DNA from: Hirundichthys speculiger
Lineage: Eukaryota; Chordata; Actinopteri; Beloniformes; Exocoetidae
NCBI GenBank assembly: GCA_018398805.1
Contig: JAGFBZ010000366.1
Span: 62,001 to 126,000, forward strand
DNA: 64,000 nucleotides
Reading direction: 5' to 3'
Part shown: positions 1-12,100 of the stretch, piece by piece
Position numbering within the stretch: position 1 is the stretch's first letter
Layout of the letters: every line of letters starts with the position of its first letter
Position numbers and translations under genes: made by a program
The notes under the pieces: model-generated
The model's input: the letters and a program-made list of their open reading frames with translations, nothing else
Database searches by the model: none
What the model was told of the DNA's origin: nothing

Positions 1-87
1 GCACAGCTTGTGGCAACCAGTGAACTTAAGAAGTCAGAGCAGCTTTGAAGAGGCATTTTTTGTTAAAACAAGCTTTTTAATTTGCAG

Positions 88-198
88 TGAATAACCCCAT
101 CCCTTCTAACCTGAAGTCTGAGGCAAAGAAAGCAGCCAAGATCCTGAGGGAGTTCACCGAACTCACCAACAGGAATGGGCCGGACAAACTCATCCCCG
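88..198 (+). CDS. sh3yl1: sh3yl1 coding exon 1 of those in window (N-terminus)
   Basis: The acceptor is tttgcag ending at 87. The exon begins TG AAT AAC CCC, matching the family start [10 protein letters not shown]. The A of the ATG must therefore be the last base of an upstream exon outside the window. The donor is GTAAGG at 199. It encodes the start of the SYLF domain ([15 protein letters not shown]). Confidence 0.9.
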
Positions 199-3100
199 GT
201 AAGGCGGGCAGCCATTTGAGGGTTCACAGGAATTTCTGGTGATGTTTCTGTTGTCAGAAGTTTTCCACCTTCATCGTTGTAGCTCACGTCATCGCCAAGG
301 CTGAGGGTCTGGCCATCATCTCGGTTATCAAGGCGGGCTTCATGATTACAGCCAGAGGAGGCAGCGGCGTCGTCATCGCCAGACTCTCAGACGGACGTAA
401 GTTCTCTCCTCTGCGTTCATTTCTGACCAATGAGAGAAGAGTTGGTTCATGGTATTTGTTAACAGCTTTGAACCACTACAGACGGTTTGCCTTGTGAACA
501 CAAATGCCAAAAACGAAAAACAAAACAACTGTATCCATTCAGCCCCTGAATCGGAACAAAACAAATGGGCCACAGGTCTGAAAGCACCCTAAAAGTCCCA
601 CCACAGCATTTCAACGAGGTTCAGGTCTGGTCTGGACTTTGACTAGAACACTAAAGAATAGAGGTCATGAACCCGAACCCTAATGAATCTGTGAAAATTT
701 GACCCGAAACCGACCCAACCCGAGCTATTGTCATAAGTCCGGGTTCCGGACTCAAATGGACCCGGAATATTTAGACCCAGAACCGACCCGACCCGAGTCT
801 TTAGTTTCCGACCACGAACCGAACTGAGTTACCTGAATAGAACCGAGACAATACAGCCTATAGTTGCTAATTTTAAAAGTTGTCTAGCATTGAATAAAAC
901 TTGATTTTCTTACCTAAAGTTGTGCTGATCTACCTGGTTCAGTTGCTACGTAGGCTACGTGATGTAAACAACAATAAATCCACATCATTATTTTCTTTGT
1001 GGATACAGATGCTAATGGTAGCAACTGCTAACGCTAATAGCCTACACCAGTCAGGACGTGTCGTGAACATATTTCTCATCCAGCGTTGACATGTTGGCGA
1101 TCCGTTGTGCTTTACGGCTGCCGGGCAAACTGCTAATAACACGCTACGGCAACACGGTTGTTTCATGACAAACACGCCACGTTAATGAATAATCATTTAA
1201 CTGCCCCGAGTCCTGACATAGGCTAAACCAAACTAATGTTTGTTTACTTTTGTTGACCTGTCACCTGACATTTTACAGCCTATTGGATGGAAGGGGGCGG
1301 GGACGGGGGGGGAGGTGGCGGCTGAGTGACAACTGCCACCACCAATATCTTTACCTCTCTCAGCCTGTCAGAGAGCACCGACCGGACCCGAGAATAACTG
1401 TATTTATTTCGACCCGAACCTGGAGTCATGTCTTGTGAATGGACCTGAGACCCGATTCAGGTCTGGTCAGAACCTCAGGTTTTCAGGTTGTTGGGTTGCT
1501 CTGAAGACCTCTACTCCAGAACCTGGGTTCTTTTGTTTTGTCAACCACTCTGATGTAAATCTGCTGCGGTGTTTGAGATCATTGTATTTTAACTTGACCC
1601 AACTGTCACATTTGCGTGAACTTTTCCTGCAACGTTCCAGTAATGTTCCTCCAACGTTCCAGTAATGTTCCTGCAACGTTCCAGCAATGTTTCAGCAATG
1701 TTCCAGTAATGTTCCTGCAACGTTCCAGTAATGTTCCTGCAACGTTCCAGTAATGTTCCTGCAACGTTCCAGTAATTTTCCAGCATAGCTGCAATAATGT
1801 TCCAGTGATGTTTCTGCAACGTTCCAGCAATGTTCCTGCAACGTTCCAGAAATGTTCCTGCAACGTTCCAGAAATGTTCTTGCAATATTCCTGTAATGTT
1901 CTTGCAATGTTCCTGTAATGTTCCTGCAAAGTTCCAGTAATGTTCCTGCAATGTTCCAGCAATGTTCCCGCAACGTTCCAGCAATGTTCTTGTAATGTTC
2001 CTGCAACGTTCCAGCAACGTTCCAGCAATGTTCTTGCAATATTCCTGTAATGTTCCTGTAATGTTCCTGTAATGTTTCTGTAATTTTCCTGCAACGTTCC
2101 AGCAATGTTCCTGCAACGATCCAGCAATGTTCTTGCAATGTTCCTGTAATGTTCTTGCAATGTTCCTGTAACGTTCCTGTAATGTTCCTGTAACATTCCA
2201 GTAATGTTCCTGCAACGTTCCTGTAATGTTCCTGCAACATTCCAGTAAAGTTCCTGCAACGTTCCAGTAATGTTCCTGCAACATTCCAGTAATGTTCCTG
2301 CAACGTTCCAGTAATGTTCCAGCAATGCTGCAATAATGTTCCAGTGATGTTCCTGCAATGTTTCAGCAACGTTCCAGTAATGTTCCTGCAATGTTCCAGT
2401 AATGTTCCTGCAACATTCCAGTAATTTTCCAGTATAGCTGCAATAATGTTCCAGTGATGTTTCTGCAACGTTCCAGCAATGTTCCTGCAACGTTCCAGAA
2501 ATGTTCCTGCAACGTTCCAGAAATGTTCTTGCAATATTCCTGTAATGTTCTTGCAATGTTCCTGTAATGTTCCTGCAAAGTTCCAGTAATGTTCCAGCAA
2601 TGTTCCCGCAACGTTCCAGCAATGTTCTTGTAATGTTCCTGCAACGTTCCAGCAACGTTCCAGCAATGTTCTTGCAATATTCCTGTAATGTTCCTGTAAT
2701 GTTCCTGTAATGTTTCTGTAATTTTCCTGCAACGTTCCAGCAATGTTCCTGCAACGATCCAGCAATGTTCTTGCAATGTTCCTGTACTGTTCTTGCAATG
2801 TTCCTGTAACGTTCCTGTAATGTTCCTGTAACATTCCAGTAATGTTCCTGCAACGTTCCTGTAATGTTCCTGCAACGTTCCAGTAATGTTCCAGCAATGC
2901 TGCAATAATGTTCCAGTGATGTTCCTGCAACGTTCCAGCAATGTTTCAGCAACGTTCCAGTAATGTTCCTGCAATGTTCCAGTAATGTTCCTGCAACATT
3001 CCAGTAATTTTCCAGTATAGCTGCAATAATGTTCCAGTGATGTTTCTGCAACGTTCCAGCAATGTTCCTGCAACGTTCCAGAAATGTTCCTGCAACGTTC

Positions 3101-6100
3101 CAGAAATGTTCTTGCAATATTCCTGTAATGTTCTTGCAATATTCCTGTAATGTTCCTGCAAAGTTCCAGTAATGTTCCTGCAATGTTCCAGCAATGTTCC
3201 CGTAACGTTCCAGCAATGTTCTTGTAATGTTCCTGCAACGTTCCAGCAACGTTCCAGCAATGTTCTTGCAATATTCCTGTAATGTTCCTGTAATGTTTCT
3301 GTAATGTTCCTGCAACGTTCCAGCAATGTTCCTGCAACGATCCAGCAATGTTCTTGCAATGTTCCTGGAATGTTCTTGCAATGTTCCTGTAACGTTCCTG
3401 TAATGTTCCTGTAACATTCCAGTAATGTTCCTGCAACGTTCCTGTAATGTTCCTGCAACGTTCCAGTAAAGTTCCTGCAACGTTCCAGTAATGTTCCTGC
3501 AACGTTCCAGTAATGTTCCTGCAACATTCCAGTAATGTTCCTGCAACGTTCCAGTAATGTTCCAGCAATGCTGCAATAATGTTCCAGTGATGTTCCTGCA
3601 ACGTTCCAGTGATGTTCCAGCAACGTTCCTGCAACGTTCCAGAAATGTTCCTGCAACGTTCCAGAAATATTCTTGAAATGTTCCTGCAACGTTCCTGTAA
3701 TGTTCTTGCAATGTTCCTGTACTGTTCCTGCAAAGTTCCAGTAATGTTCCTGCAATGTTCCAGCAATGTTCCTGCAACGTTCCAGCAATGTTCTTGCACT
3801 GTTCCTGTAATGTTCCTGCAACGTTCCAGCAATGTTCTTGCAATATTCCTGTAATGTTCCTGTAATGTTTCTGTAATGTTCCTGCAACGTTCCAGTAATG
3901 TTCCTGCAATGTTCCTGCAACGTTTCAGCAATATTCTTGCAATGTTCCTGTAATGTTCTTGCAATGTTCCTGTAATGTTCCTGTAATGTTCTTGCAACGT
4001 TCCAGCAGTGTTCCTGTAATGTTCTTGCAACGTTCCAGCAGTGTTCCTGCAATGTTCCTGCAACGTTCCAGCAGTGTTCCTGCAATGTTCCTGCAACGTT
4101 CCAGCAATGTTCCTGTAATGTTCTTGCAACATTCCAGTAATGTTCCTGCAACGTTCCAGTAATGTTCCTGCAACATTCCAGTAATGTTTCTGCAATGTTC
4201 CAGTAATGTTCCAGCAATGCTGCAATAATGTTCCAGTGATGTTCCTGCAACGTTCCAGTAATGTTCCAGCAATGCTGCAATAATGTTCCAGTGATGTTCC
4301 TGCAACGTTCCAGCAATGTTCCTGCAACGTTCCAGAAATGTTCCTGCAATGTCCAGAAATGTTCTTGAAATGTTCCTGTAACGTTCCTGTAATGTTCTTG
4401 CAATGTTCCTGTAATGTTCCTGCAACGTTCCAGTAATGTTCAGGCAATGCTGCAATAATGTTCCAGTGATGTTCCTGCAATGTTCCAGTAATGTTCCAGC
4501 AATGCTGCAATAATGTTCCAGTGATGTTCCTACAACGTTCCAGCAATGTTCCTGCAACGTTCCAGAAATGTTCTTGAAATGTTCCTGTAACGTTCCTGTA
4601 ATGTTCTTGCAATGTTCCTGTAATGTTCCTGCAATGTTCCTGCAACGTTCCAGCAATGTTCTTGCAACGTTCCTGTAATGTTCCTGCAATGTTCTTGCAA
4701 TATTCCTGTAATGTTCCTGTAATGTTTCTGTAATGTTCCTGCAACGTTTCAGCAATGTTCTTGCAACGTTCCTGTAATGTTCTTGCAGTGTTCCTGTAAT
4801 GTTCCTGCAATGTTCCTGTAATGTTCTTGCAACGTTCCAGCAGTGTTCCTGCAATGTTCCTGCAATGTTCCTGCAATGTTCCTGCAACGTTCCAGCAATG
4901 TTCCTGCCATGTTCCTGCAATGTTCCTGCAATGTTCCTGTAATGTTCTTGCAACGTTCCAGCAGCGTTCCTGCAATGTTCCTGCAACGTTCCAGTAATGT
5001 TCCTGCAATGTTCCTGCAATGTTCCAGCAATGTTCCTGTAATGTTCCAGCAATGTTCCTGTAATGTTCTTGCAACGTTCCAGCAATGTTCTTGCAACGTT
5101 CCAGCAATGTTCTTGCAACGTTCCAGCAATGTTCTTGCAACGTTCCAGCAATGTTCTTGCAACGTTCCAGCAATATTCCTGCAACGTTCCAGCAATATTC
5201 CTGCAATGTTTCAGCAATGTTCCTGCAACGTTCCTGTAATGTTCCTGCAATGTTCCAGCAATGATCCAGCAATGCTGCAGTAATGTTCCAGTGATGTTCC
5301 TGTAATGTTCCATCTACATAACATTTAAATGCTCAGTGTGGCCTGTAGACTCTGAGATGTAGCTCTAGGGTTTTTTCTTTTTTGTAGTTGTTGTTTAAGT
5401 GTTTCTCATATCTGACCTGGGGGTAAATCTGCTGAGATGTTCACTCCTGGGAAAACGTTCTCGGAATAATCTTTTTCACTGTAGAATGGTGTGCTCCAGA
5501 TAATTAGGGTCTTTTTTATTTTTTAAACACTTTCCAGGTCGATGAGCAGCAACGACTGCTTCCCTGAACGCTCCAGACCTGCCAGCCAGGTTTTCTAGAG
5601 GTCTTCACACTGCTCTTATACTGTATCTCTTATATAGTCTCATAGACTGTGTGTGTGTGTCCAGGTTGGTCGGCACCGTCGGCCATCGGCATCGCGGGTC
5701 TGGGCGGAGGCTTTGAGATCGGAGTGGAGGTGAGTTAAGCACCCGCTTTTATCCAGCCGTTCCAGAGGTGGAAGTGTCTTTGAAAGCACCGTGTTGTGTT
5801 CAGGTGTCGGACCTGGTGATCATCCTGAACCAGCGCCGGGCCATTGAGGCCTTCACCAAGGGTGGGAACCTGACACTGGGAGGGAACTGCACCGTTGCTG
5901 TGGGACCCATGGGCAGGTGAGCTCCTGCCCCCCCCCCCCCCCACACACACACACACACCACCACCCAACCCCCCTACCCACCCCGCCCCTGCCCCATCTG
6001 TCTGCCTCTTAATTACATTTGCTGTTTGCATTTGATGAAAATTGCGGCTGTGAGCGATGACAGCTGATGTTTTTAGGCCTGAAGCTGGAACTCAAGCAGG

Positions 6101-9100
6101 TCTGCTGATTTATAGCTGTTAGAATCAGTTGGAGGAAAAAGGAAGTCAGCTTGATGTGCTTTGTTGTGTTTCATGTGTGTATGTGTGTGTGAGAGTGGGC
6201 GGGGCCAGGTGGCGGCTCATAAACGAGCTGCAGACAGAAAAACTGAGTCCTGACGTGAACCTGTCTAATTTACAGCAGCTTCATGTCTGAACACAGTTTG
6301 ATTTAAATAAAACAGTCAGTTCAGGTTTTCAGAAACAAGCAAAAACGTTTGACTGACAACGGACAAATAAAGGGAGCATTTGTTTTCTTCTGTGAAAGCT
6401 ACTTTGGATAAAAAGTCACAAGAAAAAGTCATAATGGTTTTTTTTTATTTTTTTGTCGTTTTGTCTCATGGAGGCTTCACTCTCCTGGGCTGGTGGTGGT
6501 GGTGGTGGTGGTGGTGGTGGTGGGGGGGGGGGGGGGGGTCGGTCTGGGGGCAGTGGTGTTACAGGGGTTCTGGGGACATTGCCCCGGTAACACCTGGGGC
6601 ACTCCAGCCCCACTGGTGCTTGGACATCTGGCCCGCCAAGGTATTTTCCAACTGGATCCCCGTGAGAGGCGGTGACCCCCACAGCTGGTGGGCCAGTGTG
6701 GTGTGACCCAGGGTTGGCGGGTTGGGTGGTGGGGGGTGGGGGATTGTGATTGGTTTGGTGGAAATGGTTGTGGAGGGCCCAGGCACAGTGAATGAGTGGC
6801 CCAGCTGTTCAGAACCAGCTTCTCTGAGACCCAGACACCGGTCCGTACCTGCTGAGTGTTGATCAGTCTAAATGAATGTTGCTGCACGGTAACCGAATGC
6901 TGCTGACCGTGTGTCCACCAGGAACCTGGAGGCCGACGTGGCTCTGCGCAGCACCGCCGCCGTCTTCACCTACTGCCGGTCCAGAGGTTTGTTTGCTGGC
7001 GTTTCTCTGGAGGGTTCCTACTTGATCGAACGCAAAGAGACCAACCGCAAGTGCGTGAAGTCGGTGCTCCTGGTTCTCTGAGCCGGACGCGGCCCTCACC
7101 GTCTTTAACGACGTCTCGCTTGCAGGTTCTACTCCCAGGACATCCGGGCATCCGCCATTTTGAACGGCAGCGTGGAGCCCCCATCAGAGTGCTACGACCT
7201 CTACCACATCCTGGACGTGTACACGGAGGCCTACGCCACCGCCTGGACCAGTAGGAACCTGCACGTTAAGGTGATCATCATGGTGATCCGTTCACGTGAA
7301 TCAGGTGTGCTTCAGCAGGGACACATTTAAGACCTGCAGAGTTGCAGCTCTCGAGGACCAGGTTTAGTGGTTGTGGACTCAGTTCGGTCCATCAGACATC
7401 AGATGGTCCTGCAGGTCCTGGCTTGTCGTTTGGAGTGTTTAAACATTTGTCTTTGTCCAGACGGTCAGTGCTCCCTCCAGACCTGCAGCTCCTCCTCAGC
7501 AGAGATCCCAGAGCGTCCACCAGCAGCCGGCGGCCCAAACCAGTAAGCTGCAGAAACACAGCGTGGTGTTTTTGTTTGTTTACTGTGTAAAACAGTGTGT
7601 TTGTGTTTGTATGTGAACAGGACAGAAGAATGTTCTGTACCCCAGCCTCTCCGTCAACAGCTCTGGAGCCTCAGGTCAGCTTCTTCCTTCCAGCTCTCTT
7701 GGTGACCTCCTTGAAGGTTTGGGGGTTCCTTCCCTGTGTGTTTCCACACCAACGTTGCTTAACTTGCTTAAAGAGACAATAAATGTGTTCTCTTACAGCC
7801 ACTCGTTTCATTTCAGCATAGAAAACTGCTTTAAGGTGAAGCTCTCCAGTTCTCTGATCTAAAGTTTAACAGCTTCCACTGAGCAGATTGTTGAGTCTAC
7901 GACTCCCTCCAGTGGTGATGGCACTGCACTGCAGCTGCAGGGTTTAACAGGCGAGCTGAGGACAGAACAAGGACTTTTATCCAACATTCAGTCTGACAGT
8001 GGTGCAGAAGGACATCACATTTTCCTTATTAAAGAATAGTGTTAATCCAGAGGGACAGAGCACCCCCATCACCACCCCCTCCCTCTGGACCCCCCAGGAG
8101 ACGGAGCACGTCTAAGCTAACCGTCTCCTAACAGTTAACATCTTTGAGATCACTTTATAGTTCTTGTTTCCTAACACTGTAAGACATCTGAGTATTTTTA
8201 AAAGTGCTTTAATGATAAAATGTAATTAATGTTATAATCAGATAGAGTTGTGACATCACAGCCTCAAACACAAATAAATGAGGTCAGGTTTGTGTTTTTA
8301 TTTAAAAAAAAGTCAGTTTTCTCATCAAATTGTCACATTTGTCAACTTTACAACAAAAATTCATGGATTTCACATTTTAAAAAAGCACAGTTGTACAGAT
8401 TTTGTGACAAAAATTTGTGAATTTATGTCAAAGTTTTACAATAACTAGACCCAGAGTTCATACGGGCACTTAAAAACCTTGAAAATAATTTAAATTTTAA
8501 TGTTGTGTTTTGAAAGTTTGAAAAGTACTTGAAAAATCTTAATCTTAACATTTCTCTTTCACAACAAGCAGCTGGCTTAAATGAGTCACTGATTGGATGA
8601 AAGATAAAAACTCATGGGTAGAACCTGAAATTAAAATAGTTACATTTCGTGATCTGCTGGGATGTTTTCTCCTGGAACTGTGTCATCAAAAAGGAGTCGG
8701 AGATGACTAAACTGAGTTGATGGCACATGTAGAACATGGATTAGACATCAGCAGGGAGCTGGTCATGGGTCTTCAGCAGTGGGAGCCTCTTCAGTAGTGG
8801 GAGCCCCTTCAGCAGCGGGAGCGTCTTCAGCAGCGGGAGCGTCTTCAGCAGCGGGAGCCTCTTCAGCAGCGGGAGCTTCAGCAGCGGGAGCGTCTTCAGC
8901 AGCGGGAGCGTCTTCAGCAGCGGGAGCCTTCAGCAGCGGGAGCCCTTCAGCAGCGGGAGCCTTCAGCAGCGGGAGCCTCTTCAGCAGCGGGAGCCTCTTC
9001 AGCAGCGGGAGCCTCTTCAGCAGCGGGAGCCTCTTCACTACTGGGAGCCCCTTCAGCAGCGGGAGCCCCTTCAGCAGCGGGAGCCCCTTCAGCAGTGGGA

Positions 9101-12100
9101 GCATCTTCAGCAGTGGGAGCATCTTCAGCAGTGGGAGCCTCTTCAGCAGTGGGAGCGTCTTCATTTTTGGGAGCCTCTTCAGTAGTGGGAGCATCTTCAG
9201 CAGTGGGAGCATCTTCAGCAGTGGGAGCATCTTCAGCAGTGGGAGAGTCTTCAGCAGTGGGAGCGTCTTCAGCAGTGGGAGCGTCTTCATTATTGGGAGC
9301 GTCTTCAGCAGTGGGAGCGTCTTCAGCAGTGGGAGCGTCTTCATTTTTGGGAGCCTCTTCAGTAGTGGGAGCATCTTCATTAATGGGAGCCTCTTCAGCA
9401 GTGGGAGCGTCTTCATTATTAGGAGCGTCTTCAGCAGTGGGAGCGTCTTCATTATTGGGAGCGTCTTCAGCAGTGGGAGCGTCTTCAGCAGTGGGAGCGT
9501 CTTCATTTTTGGGAGCCTCTTCAGCAGTGGGAGCCTCTTCAGCAGTGAGAGCGTCTGCATTATTTGGAGCCTCTACAGCAGTGGAAGCGTCTTCAGCAGT
9601 GGGAGCCTCTTCAGCAGTGGGAGCCTCTTCAGTAGTGGGAGCGTCTTCAGCAGTGGGAGCATCTTCAGCAGTGGGAGCCTCTTCAGCAGTGGGAGCATCT
9701 TCATTATTGGGAGCCTCTACAGCAGTGGGAGCCTCTTCAGCAGTGGGAGCGTCTTCAGCAGTGGGAGCCTCTTCAGTAGTGGGAGCGTCTTCATTATTGG
9801 GAGCCTCTTTAGCAGTGGGAGCCTCTTCAGCAGTGGGAGCATCTTCAGCAGTGGGAGCCCCTTCAGCAGTGGGAGCCTCTTCAGTAGTGGGAGCCTCTTC
9901 AGCAGTGGGAGCGTCTTCAGCAGTGGGAGCGTCTTCATTATTGGGAGCGTCTTCAGCAGTGGGAGCGTCTTCATTTTTGGGAGCCTCTTCAGTAGTGGTA
10001 GCATCTTCATTAATGGGAGCCTCTTCAGCAGTAGGAGCGTCTTCAGCAGTGGGAGCGTCTTCATTATTGGGAGCGTCTTCATTATTGGGAGCGTCCTTAG
10101 CAGTGGGAGCGTCTTCAGCAGTGGGAGCGTCTTCATTATTGGGAGCGTCTTCAGCAGTGGGAGCGTCTTCAGCAGTGGGAGCGTCTTCATTTTTGAGAGC
10201 CTCTTCAGCAGTGGGAGCATCTTCATTATTGGGAGCCTCTTTAGCAGTGGGAGCCTCTTCAGCAGTGGGAGCCTCTTCAGCAGTGGGAGCCTCTTCAGCA
10301 GTGGGAGCATCTTCAGCAGTGGGAGCCTCTTCAGCAGTGGGATCATCTTCAGTAGTGGGAGCCTCTTCATCAGTGGGAGCCTCTTCAGTAGTGGGAGCCT
10401 CTTCAGCAGTGGGAGCCTCTTCAGCAGTGGGAGCATCTTCAGCAGTGGGAGCCTCTTCAGTAGTGGGAGCCTCTTCAGCAGTGGGAGCTTCTTCAGCAAT
10501 GGGAGCTTCTTCAGCAGTGGGAGCCCCTTCAGCAGTGGAAGCCTCTTCAGCAGTGGGAGCGTCTTTATTATTGGGAGCCTCTTCAGCAGTGGAAGCCTCT
10601 TCAGCAGTGGGAGCGTCTTCAGCAGTGGAAGCGTCTTCATTATTGGGAGCATCTTCAGCAGTGGGAGCCTCTTCAGCAGTGGGAGCGTCTTCAGCAGTGG
10701 GAGCGTCTTCAGCAGTGGGAGCGTCTTTAGCAGTGGGAGCGTCTTCAGCAGTGGGAGCGTCTTCATTATTGGGAGCCTCTTCAGCAGTGGGAGCCTCTTC
10801 AGCAGTGGGAGCCTCTTCAGCAGTGGGATCATCTTCAGTAGTGGGAGCCTCTTCAGTAGTGGGAGCCTCTTCAGCAGTGGGAGCCTCTTCAGCAGTGGGA
10901 GCCTCTTCAGCAGTGGGAGCCTCTTCAGCAGTGGGAGCCTCTTCAGCAGTGGGAGCTTCTTCAGCAGTGGGAGCCCCTTCAGCAGTGGGAGCCCCTTCAG
11001 CAGTGGGAGCCCCTTCAGCAGTGGGAGCCTCTTTAGCAGTGGGAGCCTCTTCAGCAGTGGAAGCCTCTTCAGCAGTGGGAGCGTCTTTATTATTGGGAGC
11101 CTCTTCAGCAGTGGAAGCCTCTTCAGCAGTGGGAGCATCTTCAGCAGTGGAAGCGTCTTCATTATTGGGAGCCTCTTCAGCAGTGGGAGCCCCTTCAGCA
11201 GTGGGAGCCCCTTCAGCAGTGGGAGCCCCTTCAGCAGTGGGAGCGTCTTCAGCAGTGGGAGCGTCTTCAGCAGTGGGAGTGTCTTCAGCAGTGGGAGCGT
11301 CTTTAGCAGTGGGAGCGTCTTCAGCAGTGGGAGCGTCTTCATTATTGGGAGCGTCTTCAGCAGTGGGAGCGTCTTCATTATTGGGAGCGTCTTCATTATT
11401 GGGAGCCTCTTCAGCAGTGGGAGCATCTTCAATATTGGGAGCCTCTTCAGCAGTGGGAGCGTCTTCAGCAGTGGGAGCCTCTTCAGCAGTGGGAGCCTCT
11501 TCAGCAGTGGGAGCTTCTTCATTATTGGGAGCGTCTTCATTATTGGGAGCCTCTTCAGCAGTGGGAGTGTCTTCATTATTGGAAACCTCTTCAGCAGTGG
11601 GAGCTTCTTCAGCAGATGGAGCGTCTTCAGCAGTGGGAGCGTCTTCAGCAGTGGGAGCGTCTTCAGCAGTGGGAGCGTCTTCAGCAGTGGGAGCGTCTTC
11701 AGCAGTGGGAGCGTCTTTAGCAGTGGGAGCGTCTTCAGCAGTGGGAGCGTCTTCATTATTGGGAGCCTCTTCAGCAGTGGGAGCATCTTCATTATTGGGA
11801 GCCTCTTTAGCAGTGGGAGCCTCTTTAGTAGTGGGAGCGTCTTCAGCAGTGGGAGCCTCTTCAGTAGTGGGAGCATCTTCATTATTGGGAACCTCTTTAG
11901 CAGTGGGAGCCTCTTCAGTAGTGGGAGCATCTTCAGCAGTGGGAGCGTCTTTAGCAGTGGGAGCGTCTTCAGCAAGTGGGAGCGTCTTTATTATTGGGAG
12001 CGTCTTCATTATTGGGAGCGTCTTCATTATTGGGAGCGTCTTCATTATTGGGAGCCTCTTCAGCAGTGGGAGCATCTTCATTATTGGGAGCCTCTTCAGC

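Larger units (their letters stand above)
590..5620 (-). mobile_element. Decayed Tc1-like DNA transposon, antisense, interrupted by an insertion and by a minisatellite
   Basis: Three pieces in one order match the reverse complement of a common fish Tc1 family. The complement of 617-645 reads close to the DDE-end motif SQSPDLN with a small duplication. At 1500-1612, gatcattgtattttaacttg is the complement of the NWVMQQDN region. At 5318-5620 are words typical of the transposase N-terminal part, such as gcctgtagactctgagatgt, tcactcctggga, cactgtagaatggt and gctccagacctgc. The reading frame is destroyed. The middle of the transposase is replaced by the 11-bp array, and about 0.85 kb of other sequence is inserted between 650 and 1500. 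The family call rests on memory of the transposase, not on a search. Confidence 0.7.
199..5664 (+). other. sh3yl1 introns 2-3 of the window: non-coding, transposon and minisatellite filled
   Basis: Apart from the exon at 283-396 I see no coding sequence here. From 397 to about 590 the sequence is unique. The rest is an antisense Tc1 relic (about 590-650, 1500-1612 and 5318-5620), an inserted stretch rich in gacccgaacc-type words (about 660-1450), and the 11-bp minisatellite. Confidence 0.75.

Noticed and set aside
1606..3909. Long minus-strand frame of 767 codons ([11 protein letters not shown] period), and the 969-codon frame at 2363-5272
   Set aside because: Pure translation of the 11-bp minisatellite. 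Other frames and the other strand are open too, and it lies within a sh3yl1 intron.
6380..6706. Trp/Gly-rich frame
   Set aside because: Product of the (GGT)n and G-run microsatellite in an intron.
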